Shown here one piece after another: positions 26,027-34,514 of a stretch of 64,000 nucleotides of DNA (position 1 is the first letter of the stretch; every line of letters begins with the position of its first letter). Under the pieces are notes generated by a model. That model saw only the letters and a list, made by a program, of their open reading frames with translations, made no database searches and was not told the origin of the DNA. The translations under genes were made by a program, and so were the position numbers. The stretch comes from Nannocystis punicea (GTDB lineage Bacteria; Myxococcota_A; Polyangia; Nannocystales; Nannocystaceae): the NCBI RefSeq assembly GCF_026965555.1, contig NZ_CP114040.1:558001-622000 (forward strand), in the 5' to 3' direction.

Positions 26027-29000
26027 TTAATAGCGCGAAGGCGGCGGCGGAGCAGGCGGCGGCGGCGTGTACGGTGCGTAAGGCTGGCCCTTGGGGTCGG
26101 GGCCCGAGGGCAGGCGCGGAACGACGACTTGCAGCTCCGACAGCGGCCGGTCGACGCGGCCCAGATCGACGTACGCGCGGTCCTTCATGATGACGAACGG
26201 GTGTTCCATGAAGGCGAGACCGCCCTTGCCGTCGTGCTGCACGGCCTGCAGCTTGCCCATGCCGTAGCCCATCGGCCCGCGGCTGTAATAGTGCGCCTGG
26301 AGCACGTACGGGAAGGCGGCGGCGTTGCCCGGGATCGTGAAGCATTCAGGGCCGTAACCCGTGGTCACGTCGGCGTACAGCCGTCCACCGGTCGGCAGCT
26401 GCTTCTGGCTGAAGAAGGCGTGGCCGCCCTTGCCGTCGTAGATGTGGAAGTCGACGTCGTTGGCGTCGGTCTCCCAGTTGAGGACGAAGCGGAGCGAGGG
26501 GCTGCGGTCGGGGGTGACCCCGGCAGCGGCGATCGCCGACTGCGCGGCGGCGTCACCCGGCCGGGCCGTGAGCCAGGCGGCCGCGATCAGGGCGAGGTCC
26601 TCCTCGAGGATCTGCTGCACGCCGGCGAAACGCCCGCTCGGGTAGCTGCGGCGGGCGCCGGCGAGCGCGGCCGCGAAGGCCTCGGCGTGCCGGCCGGCCT
26701 TGAGCAGCGCAAACGCGTAGAGCCGGTGACTGGCAGGATGGTCGGGACGCTGTGACACGGCCTGCGCATAGGTGTCGATCGCAAGTTGCAGACCGACGTC
26801 GCCGAGCGACTCGAGCCGCTCGCCGGCCATGCGCCGGATGTCGGTCCGGCCGGGGAACAGATCGATGAGCGAGCCGTAGGCGCGGGCCGCCAGTGCGCGG
26901 TCGCCGACCGCCTCCGCCGCCTCGCCGAGGCCGAGCAGCGCGAGCTCGTCACCAGGGTTGCTGTCGCGCCACTCCCACGCCTTGCTGAGGCCGTTGGCGG
27001 CGCGGCCGGCGCGAACCTCGAACATGACGTCGGCGAAACGTCCCTCCCAGGCGTCGGCCTGCTTGGGCTGCTCGAAGGTGGGCTGCGGCATCTGGTTCCA
27101 CGGCGGCGCCTCGTGGTCGTGGCCGGGGGGGCGATGAGCGGCGCGGGTGGTCGCGGGACGACGCGCGTCCTCGGCGAGGTAGCCCTCGACCTCGCGCATC
27201 ACCGCGTCGGGGGCGGCTACTTCTTCTTGAGCGGCGGCGATCCGGGAGGGCGGGGCCGGCTCGGCGGGCGGCGGTCCGGGAGGCGGCGGCGGAGCCGCAT
27301 GCGCGGGGCGGTCGCTCGCCGCTTCATCACGCGGAGGCGACGCGAACGGATCGTTGGGTTGGGGTCCGGCTGCGGCGCCCGGAGCGCCGCCGATGGTCTG
27401 CTCGAAAACAGGGCCCCTCTCGAGCTCGAGGTCGTTGCCGCCGCGGTCGCCCTTGGCGCGCATGTCGGCCGGCTTGGGCAGCGGCATCGCCTCGCTCTTG
27501 GCCTCGGCGGCCGGCTCGGCGTTGGCCGCGGCGGTGACCGTGGCGGTCGCTTCCTTCTTGTTCTTGCGCTTCTCGTTGCCGAAGAACCAGTCGAGCGGGC
27601 CGTCGTCGTCGGCCTCGCCGTCGCGCGCGACCGGTTGCTCGGGGGTGATCGGCTGGTCGACGACGGGCTTGTCGGGCAGGCGCGTGCGGTCGACGACGGC
27701 GACGCCGTCCGGTCCGACGGTGAGGATCTCCGCCAACGCGGTGCGATCGATCCCGAACCGCTGGTAGTCCCAGTCGGTCTCGAGCACGAGCAGCGCGGTG
27801 TAGTCGGACAGCACGCGGTAGCGCGTCGACAGGCCGATGATCTGCTGCTTGAGATCTTCCTTGGCCTTGGCGTCGCCGGCGGCCTCGTGGCCCATCATCG
27901 CGCTCAGGCGATCGATGCTGGCGCGGATCCACGCCCGCTCGAGCAGCGGCCGCGAGCTCTCACCGAGGCTGACCTCGCGGACATCCTCGCCGCGCTCGCC
28001 GAGCTCGACGCGCATCGGCTTGTCGACCGGGAGGTCGGCGAACACGAGGAACTGATCGCCGGGCTGCACTGCGCCGAGCGACTGCGGCCACACCCACGTG
28101 GCCCCGGGGACATGGACCTTGACGTCGGCCTTGGTCGCCCGCACCAGCCGCGAGGCGACCAGCGGCGCGGGCAGGCGGGCGTCGACGAGGATGCCGGCGT
28201 CCTGCAGGCCGGCGGTGGTCAGCTGGCGCAGCGCGGCCTCGTCGCGCAGGCCGCCGTCGACGACCGCGTCGAGGCGACGCACGCCGGCGCGGCCGAGCTC
28301 CTGCACGGCGGTGCGCAGGACGTCGCGCTCGATGCCGCCGGCGGTGGCGACGCCGTCGCCGACGAGGATGACGCGGTCATGGACCTTCGACTGAGCCCCG
28401 GCCCAGCGCAGCGCGCCGGCGAGGTCGGAGGCGCCGAGGGCCCCGCGCTTCAAGATCGCGTTCTGGGCGTCGGCGCTGAAGCTGCTGGCGTTGCCGGAGA
28501 AGACCTGCTCGACGCCCTGGTCGAAGCAGGCGACGGTGAGCGGGAAGTCGACGCCGGCGGCGCCGCGCAGCTCGGCGACCAGCTGGCCGAGGCGCGCGAC
28601 CTGACCCTTGAAGTCGAGGGCCCGCGAGGCGCTGGTGTCGAACAGCAGGGTGACGCCGGTGACGGGGACCTGCGGCAGCTTGACGTCGGGGGTGATGCGG
28701 GCGACTGCGAGGCGGTCGTAGCGGAGGCCGACCTCGGGGGCGCGCCGGCTGGTGGCGAGCTCGAGGTCCTGCTGCGGCATGAAGTTGGTCTCGTGGATCC
28801 GGGTCTTCTCGCGGACGCCGCCGCCCTTCGGCACGACGACCTCGACGTCGAGGTCCTGCAGCTGCGGCAGGCCGCGCAGGTAGACGCGGTACGGCTCGCT
28901 GCTCGAGGTCAGCTCCTCGGAGTACGAGACGATGATCTCCTTGACGCCACGCGCGGGGATCGGGAACACGCGCGCGCTGAAGCGGTTGCCGGCGCTCTTC

Positions 29001-29461
29001 TCGAGCAGGGCCGGGTCTTGCCGGCGGTGGAGGAAGTCCTCGTAGGCCTGACGCGCGGCCTGCAGCTCGACGACCTCGGCCTCCTGCCAGCGACCGTCGA
29101 TCAGCATCGCGAACCGCGAGATCGCCGAGTTGGGCGGGAGGTTGATCTCGAAGCGGCCCTCGATCACGCGGTCGTTGGGGTTCTGGAACGCGAGGTGGAG
29201 CTCGGTGAAGGCGAGCGGGTCCTCGACGACGGCGCGGCTCTTGACGCTGAGGAGCTTGAGGCCGGTGCCGTCCTGGGTGGTGAGCGAGAAGGGGGCGACG
29301 CCGGCGCTCGGCTGGGGGTCGGGGGCGCGCCACTCGAGCTTGCACTCACCGGTCGACTGCGGCTGCGAGGAGGAGGTGGAGTCCGAAGGGCCCTGGCGGC
29401 CGGTGCAGGCGACGAGGCCGGCGAGGCCGAGGCAGACGACGAGCGGGATGTGGCGGCGCAT
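26027..29461 (-). CDS. VIT / VWA / TPR / DUF2135 lipoprotein
   Basis: ATG at 29461 with GGAGAG just upstream. The lipobox is LAGLVAC (Cys19). Domains in order: a VIT domain (about 55-190, with RVIEGRFEINLPPNSAISRF); a von Willebrand A domain with intact MIDAS DTSAS at about 273-277; a long Pro/Ala/Glu-rich low-complexity linker (about 590-790); a TPR-like helical region (about 815-945, GLSKAWEWRDSNPGDELALL); and a C-terminal DUF2135 domain (about 985-1110, LNWETDANDVDFHIYDGKGG). Inter-alpha-trypsin-like VIT-VWA proteins bind metal and protein partners. This one is likely anchored in the envelope. 1144 residues. It ends 206 bases from the start of the DUF4215 gene and may or may not share its promoter. 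Confidence 0.9.
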   Translation of the reverse strand: MRRHIPLVVCLGLAGLVACTGRQGPSDSTSSSQPQSTGECKLEWRAPDPQPSAGVAPFSLTTQDGTGLKLLSVKSRAVVEDPLAFTELHLAFQNPNDRVIEGRFEINLPPNSAISRFAMLIDGRWQEAEVVELQAARQAYEDFLHRRQDPALLEKSAGNRFSARVFPIPARGVKEIIVSYSEELTSSSEPYRVYLRGLPQLQDLDVEVVVPKGGGVREKTRIHETNFMPQQDLELATSRRAPEVGLRYDRLAVARITPDVKLPQVPVTGVTLLFDTSASRALDFKGQVARLGQLVAELRGAAGVDFPLTVACFDQGVEQVFSGNASSFSADAQNAILKRGALGASDLAGALRWAGAQSKVHDRVILVGDGVATAGGIERDVLRTAVQELGRAGVRRLDAVVDGGLRDEAALRQLTTAGLQDAGILVDARLPAPLVASRLVRATKADVKVHVPGATWVWPQSLGAVQPGDQFLVFADLPVDKPMRVELGERGEDVREVSLGESSRPLLERAWIRASIDRLSAMMGHEAAGDAKAKEDLKQQIIGLSTRYRVLSDYTALLVLETDWDYQRFGIDRTALAEILTVGPDGVAVVDRTRLPDKPVVDQPITPEQPVARDGEADDDGPLDWFFGNEKRKNKKEATATVTAAANAEPAAEAKSEAMPLPKPADMRAKGDRGGNDLELERGPVFEQTIGGAPGAAAGPQPNDPFASPPRDEAASDRPAHAAPPPPPGPPPAEPAPPSRIAAAQEEVAAPDAVMREVEGYLAEDARRPATTRAAHRPPGHDHEAPPWNQMPQPTFEQPKQADAWEGRFADVMFEVRAGRAANGLSKAWEWRDSNPGDELALLGLGEAAEAVGDRALAARAYGSLIDLFPGRTDIRRMAGERLESLGDVGLQLAIDTYAQAVSQRPDHPASHRLYAFALLKAGRHAEAFAAALAGARRSYPSGRFAGVQQILEEDLALIAAAWLTARPGDAAAQSAIAAAGVTPDRSPSLRFVLNWETDANDVDFHIYDGKGGHAFFSQKQLPTGGRLYADVTTGYGPECFTIPGNAAAFPYVLQAHYYSRGPMGYGMGKLQAVQHDGKGGLAFMEHPFVIMKDRAYVDLGRVDRPLSELQVVVPRLPSGPDPKGQPYAPYTPPPPAPPPPSRY

Positions 29462-29720
29462 GATCTCTCCGGTGTTGACGAGGGTATCGTTCGCCCGCCT
29501 GCAACGCGATCGCCGGCGGCGCGGGTCTTCCCGCGCATGTGGCCGAGACCGGCGTACGCGGCGGCGATGAATGCCGTTCTCGCGGCGAAGGTCCGGCGCG
29601 CGCCGGACCGCGACCGCCGCTTACAGGGCCCTTCGGGCAGATCGCTCACGCGGGCCCGCGAGCGGGCGCACGCGCGCGACTGCTTGCCACGGGCGGATCC
29701 GGCGCTCACCCTTCGCGCGC

Positions 29721-30098
<378 letters not shown>

Positions 30099-30207
30099 CA
30101 CGAATTTCGTCGGTCGTAACCGCGCCCGTCAGCGCGGCTACACACGCAGATCGCGGGGCCGTCGGCCCCCGCGGCGTCGCTGCCAGTCCATCGGGGAACG
30201 CCCACGG

Positions 30208-30236
30208 TTGACATCGCCGGCTGCTGCCGGGACATT
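30208..30236 (+). promoter_or_regulatory. Candidate sigma-70-type promoter for the DUF1592 operon
   Basis: TTGACA at 30208-30213, 17 bases, then GACATT at 30231-30236. The ATG lies 8 bases after the -10 hexamer, so transcription starting at the usual distance would begin on or near the start codon, giving a leaderless message. No Shine-Dalgarno is visible before this ATG, which fits. The -10 match is weak. Confidence 0.4.
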
Positions 30237-30244
30237 GCGTCCGT

Positions 30245-32026
30245 ATGGCTCAGCGACGACGAGCGCTTTGGTGGCGGTCTGTGGGGGCCTGGCCCTTGGG
30301 ACTGATCCTGTCGGCCGGGTGTTACTCGGGGATGTCGGGGCAACAGTCCGACGGCGATCCCACCGAGGGGAGCGGCGGTCCCGGTGCCGCGACCGAGGGC
30401 GGTGGCAACAGCGACTCGACCCCGACGACCAACGATCAACCGACCGACGGCGGCCCCGACTCGGACACCGACACCGGCGGGACCGAGCTCCCCGAGCTGC
30501 CGGAGTCGTCGCGGGTGCCGCGGCTGTCGCATCGCCAGTGGGAGAACTCGATCCGCGACCTGCTCCTGCTCGACCAGACCACCGGCAAGTCGTCGCTGTT
30601 CATCGGCGACCCGATCAGCGGCGGCTACGACAACAACAGCGAGAAGCTGGTGGTGTCGGCGACGCTGTGGACCGACTACCAGCGCGCGGCCGAAGAGATC
30701 GCCGAGCAGGTGATCAATGACGCCGAGCTGGTGGCGCTGCTGGTGCCGGCCGACGGCGACAGCGACGCGCGCGGCCGCGGGTTCGTCGAGTCGTTCGGTC
30801 CGCGGGCGTATCGCCGCCCGCTGACGGCCGAGGAGATCGATCGCCACATGCAGGTGTTCCAGGAGGGCCTGGCGCTCGGCGGGGCCGACCCGGTGCTCGA
30901 GGGCGTGCGCGTGGTCCTGCAGACGTTCCTGCAGTCGCCGTACTTCCTGTACCGCGTCGAGGTCAGCGACGTGGCCGACGGCGACGGCAACATCCCGCTG
31001 AACAGCTACGAGGTCGCGTCCAAGCTGTCGTACATGCTGTGGGACACGATGCCCGACGAGGAGCTGTTCGACGCCGCGAAGAGCGGCGGGCTCGACTCGG
31101 TCGCCGGCATCGAGGCCCAGGCCGCGCGCATGCTCGACGACCAGCGTGCCCACGACATGGTGGCGTCGTTCCACTTCCAGACGCTCAAGGTCGACAGCTA
31201 CAGCAAGATCAACAAGAGCGCCGACAAGTTCCCCGAGTTCGCCGAGTCGATGCGCGACATGATGGTCCAGGAGACCATGATGTTCGTCGACGACGTGGTG
31301 TTCTCGCACGAGCTCGGCGACCTGGCGACGCTGCTGTCGGCGCCGTACAGCTTCGTCAACTCGACGCTGGCGCCGCTGTACGGGGCACAGGGCAACTTCA
31401 CCGACCAGCACGTCAAGACCGACCTCGACCCCAGCCAGCGCGCCGGCGTGCTGACGCAGCTCGGGTTCCTGGCGGCCAACGCGAGCTCGACCCAGAACGA
31501 CCCGATCCACCGCGGCGTGTTCCTCAACCTGCAGATCCTGTGCACCGGGCTGCCGCCGCCGCCCAACAACGTGCCGCCGCCGCCGCCGGCGATGGAGGGC
31601 GAGTCGCTGCGCGAGCTCATCGACCGTCACACCGGCATCGGCACCTGCGGCGAGGCGTGTCACGGCTACCTCATCAACCCGCTCGGGTTCGCGATGGAGC
31701 AGTACGACCCGCTCGGCCGCTGGCAGACGATGGACGCCGGCAAGCCGGTCGACGCCACGGGCTCGTTCAACTTCGTGCAGGGCAAGCAGAGCTTCGACGG
31801 CGGCGTCCAGCTGGCGCAGATCATCGCCGGCAGCGACGAGGCCCACCGCTGCTACGTGTCGCACCTGCTCGAGTACGGCTACGGCCGCGTGCCGAAGCTG
31901 CAGGACAACGCCGAGATCAAGCGCCTCGCCGAGGGCTCGCGCGACGGCATGTACTCGATCAAGGAGCTCATCGTCGAGCTGACGACGAGCGACGCGTTCC
32001 GCTTCCGCGCCCCGGTGAAGGAGTAA
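30245..32026 (+). CDS. DUF1587/1595/1592/1588/1585 lipoprotein
   Basis: A member of the multi-domain family common in Planctomycetes and myxobacteria and always paired with a DUF1552 protein. ATG 30245; lipobox LSAGC near residue 26, then a Ser/Thr/Gly/Asp-rich linker to about residue 85. Seen in order: RLSHRQWENSIRDLLLL (DUF1587); FGPRAYRRPLTAEEIDRH (DUF1595); a central helical DUF1592 region; RAGVLTQLGFLAANAS and HRGVFLNLQILC (DUF1588); and a DUF1585 C-terminus. The motif that is CxxCH in cytochrome-like members reads CGEACH (CxxxCH) followed by INPLGFAMEQYDPLGRW. Whether it binds heme is therefore uncertain. 593 residues. The DUF1552 gene follows after 3 bases. Confidence 0.92.
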   Translation: MAQRRRALWWRSVGAWPLGLILSAGCYSGMSGQQSDGDPTEGSGGPGAATEGGGNSDSTPTTNDQPTDGGPDSDTDTGGTELPELPESSRVPRLSHRQWENSIRDLLLLDQTTGKSSLFIGDPISGGYDNNSEKLVVSATLWTDYQRAAEEIAEQVINDAELVALLVPADGDSDARGRGFVESFGPRAYRRPLTAEEIDRHMQVFQEGLALGGADPVLEGVRVVLQTFLQSPYFLYRVEVSDVADGDGNIPLNSYEVASKLSYMLWDTMPDEELFDAAKSGGLDSVAGIEAQAARMLDDQRAHDMVASFHFQTLKVDSYSKINKSADKFPEFAESMRDMMVQETMMFVDDVVFSHELGDLATLLSAPYSFVNSTLAPLYGAQGNFTDQHVKTDLDPSQRAGVLTQLGFLAANASSTQNDPIHRGVFLNLQILCTGLPPPPNNVPPPPPAMEGESLRELIDRHTGIGTCGEACHGYLINPLGFAMEQYDPLGRWQTMDAGKPVDATGSFNFVQGKQSFDGGVQLAQIIAGSDEAHRCYVSHLLEYGYGRVPKLQDNAEIKRLAEGSRDGMYSIKELIVELTTSDAFRFRAPVKE

Positions 32027-32029
32027 GCC

Positions 32030-33418
32030 ATGCGACTTCCCAGCAACCTGTCCCGACGCGCCTTCATCACCGGCATCGGCGGCGCCACCGTCGCGTTGCC
32101 GTTCCTCCCGAGCCTCCTCCCGCGCGACGTCAAGGCGGCCACCGACCGCCCGCGCTACTGCGTCTACGTGCGCCAGGCCAACGGCTGCGCCCAGGCCGAC
32201 AACGGCGAGCCGGAGCGCTTCTGGCCCAACGAGCTCGGCGCGGTCACCACCGAGAGCCTGTCGACCGTCGACGCCGAGCGGGCCGTCAACGAGCTGGCCG
32301 ACTACGCCGACAAGCTGCTGCTCGTCCGCGGCACCCGCTTCGGCTTCCCGGGCAACGGCTGCGGCCACTCCGGCGGCGGCAACCAGTGCCTCACCGCGGC
32401 CAAGGTGTCCGACGACCCGTCGGGCAACCTGTCGCTGTCGATGGGCGAGTCGGTCGACAACCGCATCGCCCGCGAGCTCAACCCGGCCTCGAACCCCGAC
32501 CCGCTGACGCTCTACGCGGGCCGCATGGCCGGCTACATCAACGAGGTGCTCAGCTACCGCGGGCCCAAGGACCTGCGCGCGGCCGACCGCAACCCGTGGA
32601 GCGTGTACACCAAGATCGTCGGCATCACGGCGCTGCCGCAAGAAGTGGCGATGAAGATCAAGGCCCGCCGCACCAGCGTCAACGACCTGGTCCGCGAGCA
32701 GATGCAGGCGCTCATGTCCAAGCAGGACATGAGCAAGCAGGACCGCGACCGCCTGCAGATCCACTTCGACGCGATCCGCGACCTCGAGATCGAGCTGCTG
32801 TGCGAGCTGCCGAGCGACGCCGACATCATGGAGATGGAGGCGCAGCAGGACTACGACGGCGCCGACGAGCTGATCCAGACGATCACGCGCCTGCAGATGA
32901 ACCTGATCGCGTTCGCGTTCTCGTGCGACTACACGCGCGCGGCGACGCTGCAGATCGGCGACGGCAACGACGGCACGCAGTACTGGATCGACGGCGTCCA
33001 GCTGCCCCGCTTCCACCAGATCTCCCACCGCATCTACGCCGACGGCTCGGAGGGCGACCCGATCCCCGACGCGCAGTCGAAGCACCACGTGATCGACCGC
33101 GAGCACGCCAAGCTGTTCAAGCACCTGCTCGACCGCCTGTCCGCGCTCCAGACCGACGTCGGCACGCTGCTCGACGACACGGTGGCGATCTGGTGTAACG
33201 ACCTCGGCGCCGGCGTCAGCCACACCTACAACAACATCCCGTGGGTGTGCGCCGGCAGCTGCGGCGGCTACCTCAAGACCGGCCAGTACCTCGACGCCGG
33301 CGGCGTGACCCACAACCAGTTCCACAACACGATCCTCAGCGCGGTCACCGGCGAGCTGGTCGAAGACTTCGGCGACCCCGAGCTCGAGCCCGGCGTCATC
33401 GACGCGATGATCGCGTGA
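32030..33418 (+). CDS. DUF1552 protein, Tat-exported
   Basis: 462 residues, starting 3 bases after the DUF1592 gene; clearly the same operon. The N-terminus has a twin-arginine-type signal (LSRRAFITGIGG followed by a hydrophobic stretch). The body matches DUF1552: YCVYVRQANG near the start, HSGGGNQCLTAAK, SMGESVDNRIAREL, and a C-terminus with WCNDLGAGVSH and THNQFHNTIL. The partner lipoprotein and this protein are thought to act together in the envelope, but their reaction is not established. A 9-bp perfect inverted repeat (CTCATGTCC / GGACATGAG, 32711-32733) lies within the coding sequence as LMSKQDMSK. Confidence 0.92.
   Translation: MRLPSNLSRRAFITGIGGATVALPFLPSLLPRDVKAATDRPRYCVYVRQANGCAQADNGEPERFWPNELGAVTTESLSTVDAERAVNELADYADKLLLVRGTRFGFPGNGCGHSGGGNQCLTAAKVSDDPSGNLSLSMGESVDNRIARELNPASNPDPLTLYAGRMAGYINEVLSYRGPKDLRAADRNPWSVYTKIVGITALPQEVAMKIKARRTSVNDLVREQMQALMSKQDMSKQDRDRLQIHFDAIRDLEIELLCELPSDADIMEMEAQQDYDGADELIQTITRLQMNLIAFAFSCDYTRAATLQIGDGNDGTQYWIDGVQLPRFHQISHRIYADGSEGDPIPDAQSKHHVIDREHAKLFKHLLDRLSALQTDVGTLLDDTVAIWCNDLGAGVSHTYNNIPWVCAGSCGGYLKTGQYLDAGGVTHNQFHNTILSAVTGELVEDFGDPELEPGVIDAMIA
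32711..32733. repeat. 9-bp inverted repeat, a variant of the octamer hairpin
   Basis: CTCATGTCC (32711-32719), loop aagca, GGACATGAG (32725-32733). It has the same hairpin arms as the 14-bp elements but a 5-base loop, so it is out of the usual phase. It may be chance within coding sequence. Confidence 0.45.
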
Positions 33419-33438
33419 GCGGAGCGCCGCCCGGCGCG

Positions 33439-33470
33439 AGAGACCTGCGAGGCTCGCCTCGCAGGTCTCT
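33439..33470 (+). terminator. Strong hairpin terminator of the DUF1592-DUF1552 operon
   Basis: A perfect 14-bp stem: AGAGACCTGCGAGG (33439-33452), loop ctcg, CCTCGCAGGTCTCT (33457-33470), followed by ttcgttcgtgt. It lies 20 bases after the DUF1552 stop and before a converging gene, so it may act in both directions. The T-run is short. Confidence 0.8.
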
Positions 33471-33489
33471 TCGTTCGTGTGCATTCATG

Positions 33490-33525
33490 GACATGTCCCT
33501 TGGGGCATGTTCATGAGGTCATCTA
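33490..33525. repeat. 14-bp-phased octamer triplet (locus G)
   Basis: GACATGTC (33490), GGCATGTT (33504) and a degraded GTCATCTA (33518); spacers ccttgg and catgag. It sits between the terminator hairpin and the stop codon of the converging lipoprotein gene. Confidence 0.7.
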
Positions 33526-33894
33526 TCAATCGCACCTGTAGCGCGGCCGCGGCGCGGCGCTGAAGCCGACGTGCCACCGGTGGCCCGGCCTGGCTTCGAG
33601 GCGCTTCTGGACGTTGTCGTCGCTGTGGAGCATCTGGACGGTGTAGCTGCCGGGCGGCAGGCCGCGGAAGTGATAGCGGCCGTCGGTGGTCATCACCTCG
33701 CGCTGCCCGGCGAGGCAGTCGCACCGGATGAGGATCAGCGCGCCGGTGATCGGCTCGCGCGTCTCGGCGTGGAGGACGTGGCCGCGGATCTCCACGTCGA
33801 TGCGGGAGGGGTCGACGGCCTCGACGCCGTCGGCGAGGGCGACGTACGGCGCGCACGCGGCGAGCTGCAGCACGACGGCGAGGCTTCGGTCCAC
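33526..33894 (-). CDS. Small lipoprotein with carboxypeptidase regulatory-like (Ig-like) domain
   Basis: 122 residues; GTG start at 33894. The signal peptide has a lipobox LAAC near residue 14. The rest is a single carboxypeptidase-D regulatory-like beta domain: VEIRGHVLHAETREPITGAL, VMTTDGRYHFRGLPPGSYTV. This fold is found in many envelope and TonB-dependent proteins. No catalytic residues are expected. Its stop lies directly beside locus G. It follows the CoA-binding gene on the same strand by 73 bases. Confidence 0.82.
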   Translation of the reverse strand: MDRSLAVVLQLAACAPYVALADGVEAVDPSRIDVEIRGHVLHAETREPITGALILIRCDCLAGQREVMTTDGRYHFRGLPPGSYTVQMLHSDDNVQKRLEARPGHRWHVGFSAAPRPRYRCD

Positions 33895-33967
33895 GGTTCG
33901 AGGATGCCGCCGACGGGCCTGGCGGGGCCGTCAGGTCCGCTTTCGGTCCGATGGGCGAAAACGCCCG

Positions 33968-34408
33968 TCACTCGCCGCGGCGCGGGAGGCCGAGGCGGCG
34001 GTGCTCGGCGAGGGTGCAGCGATCTTCGACGACGTCGACCCCGGCGTCGCGGAGGGTGCGCGCGAATTCGGCGTGGCGGATGCCGAGCTGCAGCCAGACG
34101 AGGCGGGGCTTCACGGCCAGGATCTCGGGGACATGGCCCAAGAGGAACTCGGGCCGGCGGAACACGTCGACCATGTCGAGCTCGCCGGGGGCGACCTGGA
34201 GGTCGGTCAGCGCGGCGACGCAGGGCTCGCCCCACATGCGACGCCCGGCGAACACTGGATTGACGGCGCGTACGGTGTAGCCGACCTCGTTCAGGTAGTC
34301 GGGGACGTAGCACGCGGGCTTGTTGGGGTCGGTGTGCGCGCCGAGGACGGCGACGGTGCGCGTGCGCGCCAGGATCTCGCGCAGCTCGGAGTCGGTGGGC
34401 GAAGACAC
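33968..34408 (-). CDS. CoA-binding domain protein (YccU/YneT type)
   Basis: 146 residues; GTG start at 34408 just before the Rossmann fold. Motifs: RTVAVLGAHTDPNKPACYVPDYL, GYTVRAVNPVF, ALTDLQVAPGELDMVDVFRR, and VWLQLGIRHAEFARTL followed by GVDVVEDRCTL. This is a small stand-alone succinyl-CoA-synthetase-like CoA-binding domain, whose role in bacteria is poorly known. The loop after VFRRPEF holds a short addition (LLGH) encoded by a sequence that resembles the octamer element (34126-34145). I cannot confirm it is an insertion without an alignment. A small hairpin (gggcgaaaacgccc, 33953-33966) follows its stop. Confidence 0.85.
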   Translation of the reverse strand: MSSPTDSELREILARTRTVAVLGAHTDPNKPACYVPDYLNEVGYTVRAVNPVFAGRRMWGEPCVAALTDLQVAPGELDMVDVFRRPEFLLGHVPEILAVKPRLVWLQLGIRHAEFARTLRDAGVDVVEDRCTLAEHRRLGLPRRGE

Positions 34409-34514
34409 GCAGTCAGGGTGCCACGGTCGGGCCGTGTGGGCGAGGTCCAGTTCGCCGGGGGGCAGCTCGCCCTGTCCGTGTCGCATGGGCTCGCTGTACC
34501 CTTGGGTCCCCCTC

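Noticed and set aside
33490..33497. The octamer's similarity to p53 half-sites (GGACATGTCC)
   Set aside because: A palindrome coincidence with a eukaryotic factor; no meaning in bacteria.
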